Source of the DNA: Harmothoe impar
Lineage: Eukaryota; Annelida; Polychaeta; Phyllodocida; Polynoidae
Reading direction: 5' to 3'
Assembly (NCBI GenBank): GCA_947462335.1
Contig: OX381715.1
Location: 40,958,650 to 41,022,649, forward strand
Length of the DNA: 64,000 nt
In this document: positions 10,985 through 20,618 of the stretch, piece after piece
Numbering within the stretch: position 1 is the first letter of the stretch
How the letters are laid out: every line of letters starts with the position of its first letter
Notes under the pieces: generated by a model
What the model was told of the DNA's origin: nothing
Seen by the model: only the letters and a program-made list of their open reading frames with translations
Database searches by the model: none
Program-made: the position numbers and the translations under genes

Positions 10985-12770
10985 TGACACCACACTCATT
11001 GTGTACCAGCTTAGGTTATACCGTCCCTAGCTTGCAACTGGGGACTGTGTCTTATGTTTTTAGGCATAACATTAGACCTGGTATTAGGACACGCCTTTTC
11101 CAGAACAGATTTAGCCTTAACCTGATTCTTCCGGGTCCCTCTACCTTCAGCTGTCGAGACTTTATGAATCTAGCCGCCCTTAGATCTTTTTGGAACGACC
11201 TTCCTACGCACCTTTAGTTTCCGGGTATCCTCCTTCCGTGGAACGCCCGCGTTTCCGGGGAGGATCCTTGACTAATTTACGTTTCACACTTTCCTCTATT
11301 AAAGTGTCTACACCTAACTCATAGGTATCCATTGACAAATCTCTTCCCTTCCACTCCCTTAACCGAGCTACATTTGATTTATACATCCTCCCTAATAAAG
11401 AATGTATAACTACTGTACAGTCACTAACAACACGAGTGACAACAAAGGGACCATCCCAATTACTCACTAAATTTTAAATTAGACAATGGTTCATGCAGTT
11501 GGACTACCTGGTCTCCAACCTTAAACTGTCGTGGTTTAAGCCCCTGATCATATCCAGTTTTCTGCCACTTAGCGCTCTTCCCGAGTTCTTTTCTGACCAA
11601 TTCCTATGCATATTTAAATTGATCTCTCAGTAATTCCACAAACCTCACATGACAGGGAGTTTCCGGATTCATACCCACCACCCCAAAAGCTAAATCTGCA
11701 GGCATGATTAAATCCTCCCCGAATACTTACAAGTTAGGGGTACACAATGTACTAGTACGGACAGTAGGCATACATATTCACACTGTTCATTCCAGTCATC
11801 CATTCTATTATTTACCAATGATTTCAACACTTGTATCAGAGTCCAGTCAAACCTTTCCACCATGCCATCACTCTGAGGCCTATATGGGTTTGTTCTGGTT
11901 TTACATATAGCCAGCCGGTGACACATTTCCTGCCAGAGATCGGATTCAAATTCTTGACCCTGATCACTGTGCATCATGAGGGGGACCCAAAGATGCAATA
12001 CTCAACCTTTTACAAATGCTTTAGCTCAGGTTGCAGCCTTGTGATCTGCCAACAGGAACACTCTTGTATATTTAGTGTAATAATCTGTCACCACCATCAT
12101 ACACATGTTTCCATCAGGAGTGGTATTAAATCCACTAATGATATCAATTGCAACTCGTGCAAACAGACTCCAAAGAGTTCTTTGGATAAGGGCATTTTAC
12201 ACATCCCGGGACCAGGCTTGTTCTTACAACAATCCGGGCAAGTAGCGATCCACCTTAGTAAATCGGCACTCATGCCTGGCCAGTAGTACCTTCTTCCTAA
12301 ACGTTCCAGGGAACGTTTCTTCCTTCAAGTGTCCATGACAGTAATACATAATGTCCCTCCGCATACCTGAGGGAATTACCACCTGCCTGAGTCGTCTACC
12401 AGAGGGGTTGATCTTCCACCTGTAGACTACACCATTTTGTACTTCCAGCTCCTCCCATTGGGCTAATAGCCTCCTCATTTCCCGGTTTTCCAGGGAAATT
12501 TCTGGCCTTGGGGGCCTAATCCCCTGCAACCGACTAAGATTAGGATCCTTCTCCTGGAACATCCGGATTGTTTCCATGGACCATTCCAGGATGCCAGTAT
12601 TCCGAGATTCATATGGCATCCTTAATATCTTTCTTGAAAAGGTTACACTTCTTGGGCTTAAGTTTAAGACCATTCGCCATAATCCTTTCCAGAACTTCCT
12701 CTAGATTATTTAGACAATCCTGAAAGGTTTTTCCAAACACTATCACATCAGGGTTATTTCTGATTACGAT
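10985..12770 (-). pseudogene. Pol remnant of element A (RT scrap, integrase)
   Basis: On the minus strand, about 12770-12605 gives a scrap of RT palm/thumb (DVIVFGKTF, then GLKLKPKKC). It is fused by deletion to the pre-integrase region (12600-12224, ENREMRRLLAQW and RRDIMYYCHGH). Next come a decayed zinc-binding domain, an integrase core fragment (11998-11708, HSDQGQEFES and PYRPQSDGMVERF) and a C-terminal GPF/Y module (11467-11204, SNWDGPFVVTRVV). The tail down to about 10985 ends in a basic HSPQ-like segment comparable to element B's C-terminus. There are many stops and frameshifts. The protein is closest to element B pol in this window. Confidence 0.85.
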
Positions 12771-13522
12771 ATGGTGAACCATTAGTCTAGACCTCTATGC
12801 TTAATAGACTATACATCATGATTATATGTTCATGAGTCCATCAGCAGATGTACCTCAGGAGTAAACCACATGGTGTATTATGGGTGCTCCCATATCAGGC
12901 ACTCAGCGAGAGCTCCATATGGTGATGCCTCCATATTGCCGCTTGTTATGGGCTCTGGGGTCATTTGCAGATCAGCAAAAAAGATAATCTCTAATACAAC
13001 ATTATGAAAGGTTTTGCGTTATATACCAAGGAAAATATGAGCATTAGCTTGACAATGGATTTGTTGCCAAAAGCACTCAGATAAAGTCAAGCACTTTAGT
13101 GAGAGTCAGGCTATGATGAACATTCATTTAGAGCCTGGACTCTTAAGATTTGGCTTAAGATTTTGGCAATGCTGGACAGGCCCCTCCCAAAGTCTAGCTA
13201 TGCTACAGTACAAGTAATTCTCCAGCATACTAACGTTAGGCCGCTCAACAATATTGTTTGTGAAAAGTCGTGAATATTTTAGCCCCCAGTAAATACAGTC
13301 ATGTCTGTGTCTTTGAAGACATGCACTCAGTGGGTCTATGGTCTCCTGATTTTTCCAGGGTGATGACAACTTCCACTGGTATGCCTTTTATGTATAAAGG
13401 TTGACCGTTGTGGCCACTGATGCTACTGCTGTGATACAACGTTGATATTCCATCGCGAAATTTTTAACTGCTAGAAAGGAGTGCTCACTTTTTCCTCAGT
13501 GTAGATTTCCGTTCACTGCGCA
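12771..13522. other. No gene recognised
   Basis: Host DNA to the right of truncated element A. It contains fragments resembling the TGCTGGACT repeat family ('aagcactcagataaagtcaag', 13071 on) but no coding sequence that I can support. Confidence 0.4.
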
Positions 13523-13532
13523 TCTTTCTGCA

Positions 13533-13807
13533 CCTTCAATAGCATGCTGGAATATCGCAAAATTGCTTGAGAGTCTTCCCATGCTGGATCCTCATGCTAA
13601 AGTCTGACAATGCTGGACTCTTAGAGGCTGAAGGAGACTCTCCCCAGAGTCCAGCATTGCCAGACTCTGGCATTAGGATCCAGCATAACCAGACATTTGA
13701 GCCATTTTGGGTGAGTAGAAGCTCTAGATGAAGGTCCAGCATAGCCTGAGCCTCACTAGAATAGCCTTAACCCATCTATTATAGTCCAGCATTGCCTGAC
13801 CCTTGTA
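13533..13807 (+). repeat. Dispersed repeat with inverted TGCTGGACT/AGTCCAGCA segments, copy 1
   Basis: It begins 'ccttcaatagcatgctgga' and ends near 'agtccagcattgcctgacc'. It aligns with 34245-34410 in the same order. The inner part alternates the word and its reverse complement, so the element can fold. No ORF is seen. Confidence 0.65.
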
Positions 13808-13852
13808 TGATAGTAATATTGGCGACATGGGCTGACGCTGATATTTGCCTGT

Positions 13853-14291
13853 GTTTAAACCACAGTGGAGGGCTAAGACAAAGGAGTTCACACCTTGGTT
13901 ATTTCTGTGTAGACTCACATAACCTTACAGCTGTGGTTTAAAACAGATAAACAATGGTTATGTGAGGCTAACTAAAAAATGACTACTGTAGACTGGCAGG
14001 CACCCTATATAAAGGGTGCCAGCCAGCTTACAGTGGTTACTTTGAGTTAGCCTCTCATAACCATAGTCTATCTATTACATAGACTATGATTATGAAAGGG
14101 TAAATATAATTTACCACAGCTTACTGGTAGGGCCAACCCAAGTCGCCCTACCTGTAAGCTGGGGTTAATCCTATTTACCCTTTCATGACCATTGTCTATC
14201 TGTTTTAAACCACAGCAAAAAGGTTATGTAAGGGTATGCAATATAACCAAGGTTTGAATCCTTTGTCTTTCCCCTCCACTGTGGTTTGAAT
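13853..14291. mobile_element. Foldback/MITE element with long nested inverted repeats
   Basis: The left arm starts 'gtttaaaccacagtggag' and continues through 'caaaggagttcacacc'. The right arm is its complement, ending '..ctccactgtggtttgaat' at 14291. Inside are further inverted pairs: 'gttttaaa' blocks and the 'accacagcttactggta' segment near 14115 against 'cctgtaagctggggtta' near 14150. There is also a short hairpin (ggcaccc..gggtgcc, about 13990-14012). At roughly 440 bp with no coding capacity, the structure is that of a foldback MITE. No clear target duplication was identified. Confidence 0.7.
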
Positions 14292-14524
14292 AAGTATAGC
14301 GATAAATCTGATGAATCCGCACTGCCATGGTAATTCTGTCATTTTGGCGACAGTGACGCTCACATTTCTATGTGTATACCGGATACCATAGAGTTTAAGA
14401 TTGTGCATGTACCAGTTGGAGTACAAGTACAATTAATATTGTATACCCTGACATAAATGAAAGCTAAGTCAAATACCCTGCATCTGAACAGGATTAGAAC
14501 AGAACACAAAATACAGAATTATGC

Positions 14525-14600
14525 CACTTAACCCATGGTGGACGGCTAAAACAAAGCATGTCACACCTTGGTTATTTTCACATATTTTCACACAACCGAA
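14525..14600 (+). repeat. Solo fragment of the foldback-element arm
   Basis: The segments 'ggtggacggctaaaacaaag' and 'cacaccttggttatttt' match the outer left arm of the foldback element at 13853. It stops 4 bp before dispersed repeat copy 2. Confidence 0.6.
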
Positions 14601-14604
14601 CGCT

Positions 14605-15020
14605 AAAGGTACTCAACACAATCTACGCATACAGCACCTGGTGACAAAAACTGGAACTACCTAAAACCATGATATTTGCAGATTTCTCCAACTTATATGT
14701 CATGATCTTCCTTTATCTGCCATCCAATAGATGAATAGATGAGAAATTATTTTGAATAATTCAGCATAATTTCATTTTGCCCGTGACCCCCTATTTTCTT
14801 CTTTTCAACATGTTCCTATTGATCATCTAAATGCATGCCTCAATTTTCAACGAGATATTGTCGGGAGATTTTTTTCTGTGTCAAATATTGGAGAAAAATA
14901 TGATTTTCTCATGAGGGCCTAGATATGATTCACCCAAATTCGTAAACCCTCCAAAAGGCAAACAAATCCCGTGACATAGAATTTTTTCTTTTCTTTGTGT
15001 TCCATATGCATCAGGCTAAC
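14605..15020 (+). repeat. Dispersed repeat, copy 2 (about 416 bp)
   Basis: Near-identical to 6087-6567, but it lacks about 65-70 bp in the middle. It has the same first and last bases ('aaaggtactcaaca', 'catcaggctaac'), which supports these positions as true element ends. Confidence 0.85.
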
Positions 15021-15891
15021 TTTAGCTGAAGCTCAGCTTTTTGAAAGTTATGGTTCAAGAAACAGCATATATATGAAAGTACCTGAACTGCTTGAGCTCC
15101 TGCTTGAGAAGTCGAGCAGATGGCTGTTCTGCTTGGAAACTCAAGTAGATCAGCCATCTGCTCGGATTCCCTAGCAAATGATGATCTTTCAAGCTAGTCA
15201 CTGGTAATCTTGTGTCAAACCTCATAATAGCTTCTTGAAATATGTGAGATCATATTTACATGTGGAAGTGATTCAGACAATATTCACCACTTGAACTTTA
15301 TCTTCCTATGATACCTGCATTTCAAACAACGGAGTTCGGTCTAATTTGTCTAAAACATTCATAAACAAGGAAAGACATCATTGCCTATCGATATCATCTA
15401 AAGTATCTATCCATAACCTTTGGAATACTCATCATGTGTCACTCTCATTTGAGTTTGAATTTGTCTTTATTACTGAATAAACATTTTACACTTTTGTACA
15501 ATATTATCATATGGCTTAATCAAAAGACGGGTCGCATCTTAGCCTATTTAAAGGCTAATATTGAGGTCAGCGACCGTTAATAGATAGTTCATAGCAGTGT
15601 TAAGGAAAATGTAGGCGGGCCATGTGGCATTGTTATTTAAATGTACATTTTTTCAAAGCATATTTGTAAAGTTATGATAACATACAGAACTCTATATATC
15701 TATATCCATATATAACTGATTAGGTTTTTACTTTTACATATTTTTCTAGATAGCTGCATCGTGCAAAACGCAGACTACTAGAGACTTAAAACTAGGGTTA
15801 GTAGACTCTGGGATTTGCTCACTAGATAGGCCTTATGGGGGGGGGGTGAGGGGGGGGAGGATGAAAAGGGGCTAGGAGGCACCTAAAATTT
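15021..15891. other. No gene; probable LINE 3' UTR at the right
   Basis: The left half shows nothing recognisable. The right part (from about 15480) includes a G-rich run at 15838-15860 and is probably the 3' UTR of the minus-strand LINE that follows. That assignment is inferred from position only. Confidence 0.35.
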
Positions 15892-16800
15892 CTAAACTTC
15901 TACCTCGTCAGGGATATTGTTAAACAGAAAAGTTTTTACATCTTTTTTGAATAAAATAAAGGTTGGAATATTCCTATCCTCAGGCTCCAGGTTATTCCAA
16001 GCAAAGGCAAGAGACCATTCTAGACTACGTGTGTAGGATTTAGCATGTGGAGTATGACATCTTAATATAGGACCATCCCAAGCTCTAGTATTCAAACGTC
16101 TATTATCTCTATATTTTGGATTTAATTGTCTTTTAAAAGCTGCTAAATATTGGTGAGCTAATACTCTGGTTTCTAATAGATTAATTTTGGCTAAGGCATG
16201 AATGTCCTCTGTATGGGCTCTGAAATTTTGCTTAAGGGCTATTTTTAACGCTCTATTTTGAGCTCGCTGCCTTCTCTTGAGCAAATCTTTATTAGACTCT
16301 ACTATAAATATATCACCATACTCTAATATAGGCAGTATATAGCTTTTGTAAATTAACACACCAGTTGGTATACTTAGATATTCACTCATCCTTGTAAGTT
16401 GATATGTACGGAAACTAACAGTTCTAAGCTGATTGTTCAGAAATTTCTCATAATTAATGGCTTGATCCAACACTATGCCAAGGTATTTATAACTGGATAC
16501 ACCATGGATGTTATCATTACTTATTTTAAATTTACAATTTTTCCAGCGGAAACTCAAACCAAAACACATAAATTTGGTTTTCTTACAGTTAATAGTCAGT
16601 CTATTCCTTTCACACCAGGTATGATACGTATATAAATCTTCCTGTAGGAGATGATTAACAACATTTTTATCCTTTCCTGACATATAAATTACAGTATCAT
16701 CTGCATATAACAATATCTTACCATGTTTATAAAAACATCAGATGGTATTTCAGGGGGTAATATTTTGTGATATTTTATATATTCTGTTCATGCGAATACA
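15892..16800 (-). pseudogene. 5'-truncated LINE RT fragment
   Basis: On the minus strand a 273-residue open stretch starts at the RT catalytic box LLYADDTVIYM. It runs through SSYKYLGIVLD, ILPILEYGDI and the C-terminal AWDGPILRCH..WNNLEPEDR tail to a stop at 15892. Upstream sequence to about 16800 encodes the preceding RT segment (PPEIPSDVF) in another frame, so there is a frameshift close to 16725. The endonuclease and RT N-terminus are missing. It belongs to the same family as the fragment at 32447-33195. Confidence 0.85.
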
Positions 16801-16918
16801 ATGGTACATAGATAATCTTTAGGCTCCAGAACTTAGACAGCACTGGCTATCAAATCATTCGATAGTACCTAACCTACTTAGTCATTTTCTGGCTCCCTAT
16901 ATGACCAACCTAGGTTAG

Positions 16919-17840
16919 TTAAGGTGGGTCGCTACCCTTGGGTCAAAGTCACTGAAAGTTAACAGAATCTCACAATATTTTTTACAGGCAGTTTAAAGTA
17001 TATAGAATCGGAAAATGCAAAGAAAATATCGGGTCCCGAACTACTTTTTTAGATACGTGTATAGAATTTTGAAAATTAAAGAATTTCAATTTTTGTCTGA
17101 AAATGAGAAAAAATGTGAAAACTTTCATGATTTCTTTTCATATCAACCATAATGCGCAGAAGCGTAAAACATCACATGTGAAATGCCTATATGTTTTCCT
17201 TTACTGGAAAAATAATTTTACAATTTTATGCCATGGCATTCTGGGTAAAAATATGAGGTTTCCGGAGAGAGTACAAAGAAGTCGTCATTACTTGTAGCCT
17301 AAGTGGCTAAAAATAGTATTCCATATGAACAGAATTTTTTTAAACTCTCTCAGACAATAGTTCAGATCATTTGCTAGCATAAAACAGTAATTTTGATAGG
17401 GAGTCCCCGGCATATTTTTAGGGTTTTGGACCTTTGAAAATGAAAAATAATGCCAAAAAATGATTAAATTAAATATACATGGCATTGCATGATGGGTAAA
17501 ATGGCAAAAATCAATGTATAAAATTGTCATGGTTTATACCCTTGGTTATTTTGAGCAATATCATAGCATCTATAGTTTTTTAAATAGTAAATATTTCCAA
17601 TGTGTTAGCTCATGTTAAAAAAAATAATTATCAGTTACCAATATATCAAATATTCAAAGTATTACAAAATGCACAATTTTGCTTGAAATTATATACATTT
17701 TTTAAACACAGTTTACACAAATTATATAAATTTTTTAAACACAGTTTATGGAATGTATATATGTATCTGGCTATGCAATATTAGCCGATTCTGATAGATT
17801 TATGAATTTGAAGAAATCAAAGGGTAGCGATCCACCTTAA
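16919..17840. mobile_element. Non-autonomous DNA transposon, 22-bp TIRs
   Basis: A left terminus 'AAGGTGGGTCGCTACCC' (after TT) and its inverted complement 'GGGTAGCGATCCACCTT' at the right differ at one position. Both termini include TTAA, which may be a TTAA target duplication or a TA duplication within it. The 922-bp interior is AT-rich and has no credible gene; two 'tgggtaaaa' segments (about 17232 and 17500) are partial repeats. The family cannot be named without a library. Confidence 0.65.
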
Positions 17841-18884
17841 TTGTTGTCAGGTTGGTCAGTACTGACCAACTCATCTTAGTCCTGTCCATTCAATGAGAAT
17901 TAGGCTAAGTCATTTTGAATAAGGCATTAGTCATATGTTGTTATACCTGAGTCATTTTTGAATAGCACTTGGGCACTACTGACCAATGTCCCTATGACTA
18001 ACCTGGCATAGCCATTTGAGACTAAAGGCTCGGGCGTTTAGATTATCTGTGTACAACTGTACAAAGCAATCACTATTATGAATACCCACTGAGGATATTA
18101 CCTGGTGAAAGGCATGTTATAACATAATATGATCTGTCTGTTTGGGACATCAACCAGAGAGTATATGGAGATGCCAGCCTGTTCTATACACATTGATTTA
18201 CTGTAAACGTAGATATTTTCACACAAATAAATTATCCGGGATTTGCTGAAAAATTCCAATTTCGCGTGAACTTACATTTTAGACTGTGAAAGTTGTATAA
18301 CTATACTGGATACATTTTCATGCTGGAGATATTAACAAAATTATCTGTGAAAATCAACGAAAATATGTCAAGCGCGAAATAAAATGCGTTAACAGTGTAG
18401 TACATTTGCAAATGTATAGGAGGTCCCAAACTGATGATGACCGTAAAGCTTTTTATGGGCATCACTCCACATTCTATGTAGGGGTCGGGTGGAAGGGTAA
18501 TGACGTATTTAGTTGTACTGCTGACAAGAGCGATCGTTTTGTTTGCAATCTAATGCAAATTCAATCTTAGAGTTTCAAAATTTCATCAGTGAATTAAAAC
18601 TGATGAGATCTGCATAAATAAATAAACTTTAAACAACAGAAAGAAATACGATCCATTATTTAATGGCTTAAGTTTACATTCTCAAGTTTCCACCATTTCT
18701 GAAAATAAATGGCCCCCACAATGAGGATGAATTTCGGAGCTGACATTTCAATCCCCATTTAGTAATGAGGTTAGGGCATGTTCCATGGCCGCCACGATGC
18801 CTGAATTCAGCCATCGCGAAATACTCGCCAGTGCTACATTCAAGCATAATGTAGACCCATGCCATGCATCATGCCAAACACAAG
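17841..18884. other. No gene recognised
   Basis: AT-rich host DNA with short ORFs only. Short 'gactaacc/ggttggtcagt' repeats occur near 17850-18010. Confidence 0.45.
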
Positions 18885-19585
18885 AGAAGTCGGCCCCAAG
18901 GAGAAAATGGCCCCAATGAAGTGGGCCCCAAGGAGAAAACGGCCCCAGTGAGATCGGCCCCAAGGAGAAGTCGGGCCCAAGGAGAAATCCGCCCCATAAA
19001 TGTACATTAATGCAATAAGGCGCAGGTCCATGATAGCTCTACTATAGGTGTGTAGACAAACGTTTTGAGCGCAATCTTAATCCCATCTTAAACTATCTTA
19101 ATCCTATCTTAAACTATCTTAATCCTATCTTAAACTATCTTAGAATATCTTAAAGTCTTACTGACAATGGCACCACTAATAGAGTGGTAAGCCTACACAG
19201 TCCATCGTAGGATAGGCTAGTTAACTAGCATGTAATGTAATGCTCTGCCCCCGAACCTCCGTTTTTTTCTTCTTCTTTTCTTGTCTTAACTTTAACTCCT
19301 AACTCTTTCTTTTAGATGTTTAAATTGTCTCATCTGTGTGTAGGGCATATACTATAAAGGCGAACCTCAGGTAGCATAGTGTGGGTATGTGACACCGGGT
19401 GGCAGATACAAGGGGAGCTGTCAGATTATATATTAAGATTTAAGATAATAGATTAAGATTCACTTTGGGGCTGACTTCACTCTGGGGCCGACTTCACTCT
19501 GGGGCCGACTTCACTCTGGGGCCGACTTCAATCAGGGGCCGACTTCACTTAAGGGCCGTTCTCTCCTTGGGGCCGACTTCTCCAG
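18885..19585. mobile_element. Foldback-like element with minisatellite arms
   Basis: The left arm (18885-18996) is about six copies of a 17-20 bp unit based on GGCCCCAAGGAGAAGTC. The right arm (19455-19585) is about seven copies of the complementary unit (GGGGCCGACTTCACTCT). The arms are inverted repeats of each other around a 450-bp centre. The short ORFs rich in GPISLGPFSPWG reflect the left array and are not genes. Confidence 0.65.
19062..19150 (+). repeat. Short tandem repeat, 22-bp unit
   Basis: The unit 'atcttaaactatcttaatcc' is repeated about four times, inside the loop of the foldback-like element. Confidence 0.8.
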
Positions 19586-19599
19586 ATACCATCATGCCG

Positions 19600-19735
19600 A
19601 CCACAGTGTTGGAATGATGCACCAATGCAGCACCGGTGAGTTACTCGCAGGAGCTGCAATTTCTGCATCATAATGATGATCATGACAACAAATATACTCT
19701 TTTAGTGACATGCCATCCTTAAAGGGTTAAAGGCC
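19600..19735. repeat. 'GATGCATCATG' MITE-like repeat with TTAA edge
   Basis: It contains 'caccaatgcagcaccggtga' and ends 'catccttaaagggttaaagg'. The same blocks are found at 38405-38620. The terminal CCTTAAAGGGTTAA (TTAA plus CCC on the opposite strand) is compatible with a piggyBac-type MITE end. Confidence 0.5.
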
Positions 19736-20288
19736 TAAGACATACTTCCCGTACAGCAGGGATCAGGGTGTAGATATGACCGGCATGCCATCAGCAAACC
19801 ATGTACCATCACGAGTCAAAAGGGCTCATAGCTCCCTGACTCACCAATGGAGTCACATAAGCACCTAGGCTCCCCGTTTACAAACCGGTAACACTGTTTC
19901 ATTTACTGTTATTCATGAAACCCTCAACCGGGACCTCCTGGTGATAACTCATGTTTATCATGTTGAAGGTTTAAAAATGAATCTACTTTGGACAAATTGA
20001 TAAGAATATTGTAACGGGTTGACTATAAGTCTAACTGTTATTGTTGTATATCTATTGTATGTTGTATGATGTAAGACAACACGGTTCTATTGTGTTTAAT
20101 AACTGTTTTATTCATCTAACTAGTGTCGTCGGTTCGTTACATACACCGACTCCTCTAGTTCGGTTATCTATACGGTAGTGTACCGGTACCACCTTCGGTT
20201 ACCGTCGGTAGTTGTTACATAATCATTTTTACATAACTAAACCTAACAGGTGGCGCTGCTAGTACGGTCACGTGGCTACGCAGCGCTG

Positions 20289-20296
20289 TATATAAG
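20289..20296 (+). promoter_or_regulatory. TATA box of the element C LTR promoter
   Basis: TATATAAG inside the LTR predicts genomic RNA start about 25-30 bp downstream (near 20320). The 3' LTR copy is at 31301-31308. A short downstream ATTGG also occurs. Confidence 0.7.
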
Positions 20297-20471
20297 ACGG
20301 CTGCTTCCCCATTGGAAGGCAGTCAGGTTTGGGACTGTCGTGACATGACCACCCTGTGCTCACGGGCTTAACTCTATGCTATAGGGTTGCCCACTGTATT
20401 ATATATATCTGTTCTGATCTCGTATATCCGTTGGTTATACCTGTACTATAATACACCAGAGTTACCTTTAC

Positions 20472-20477
20472 AATAAA
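20472..20477 (+). terminator. Poly(A) signal in the element C LTR
   Basis: AATAAA in 'caataaagtcgcc'; the functional copy for the genomic RNA is in the 3' LTR at 31484-31489. With the TATA box it implies an R region of roughly 170-200 bp. Confidence 0.7.
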
Positions 20478-20558
20478 GTCGCCGTATATTAAAGTCTAAT
20501 TTACCTTGTCTGGTTTTTGTACTCAAGTGTTACATACGTAGTAAGAGACCAACTACAT

Positions 20559-20576
20559 TGGTGCCGTGACCACTTG
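20559..20576 (+). other. Primer-binding site of element C
   Basis: TGGTGCCGTGACC begins two bases after the LTR end. The TGG start complements the CCA end of a tRNA primer. The tRNA species is not assigned here. Confidence 0.7.
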
Positions 20577-20618
20577 ACGAACCGACCATTGATAGGGTAT
20601 TAAATAGACTTACAGTAT

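Larger units (their letters stand above)
7045..12780 (-). mobile_element. Element A: decayed, 5'-truncated Ty3/gypsy LTR retrotransposon with ORF3
   Basis: Read on the minus strand, the order is an RT scrap joined to integrase (12770-10985), ORF3 (10743-8846), a 3' UTR, a poly-G polypurine tract (7447-7431) and a 3' LTR (7430-7045). Gag, protease and most of RT, plus the 5' LTR, are missing. Pol also has an internal deletion joining the RT palm to the RNase H/integrase linker. A small TTAA-flanked MITE (8440-8519) is nested in its 3' UTR. Gene order and ORF3 match elements B and C in this window. The truncation point near 12770 is approximate. Confidence 0.8.
20010..20557 (+). repeat. 5' LTR of element C
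   Basis: It starts TGTAACGGG and ends AACTACA (TG...CA), 548 bp, matching 31022-31569 with no difference seen. It contains one ACCGTCGGT word (20201-20209), a TATATAAG box (20289) and an AATAAA signal (20472). These delimit approximate U3, R and U5 regions. Confidence 0.95.

Noticed and set aside
10942..11217. 91-codon plus-strand ORF ending WNDLPTHL, LINE-tail-like
   Set aside because: It lies antisense to the element A pol C-terminus, which explains the openness. The short LINE-like end is probably coincidence.
8846..12770. A dispersed family-specific word in element A comparable to those in B and C
   Set aside because: TCCGG-containing words looked frequent, but counts by eye were not clearly above expectation.
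18674..19031. ORFs with GPFSPWGPL-like repeats
   Set aside because: Produced by the inverted minisatellite arm of the foldback element.
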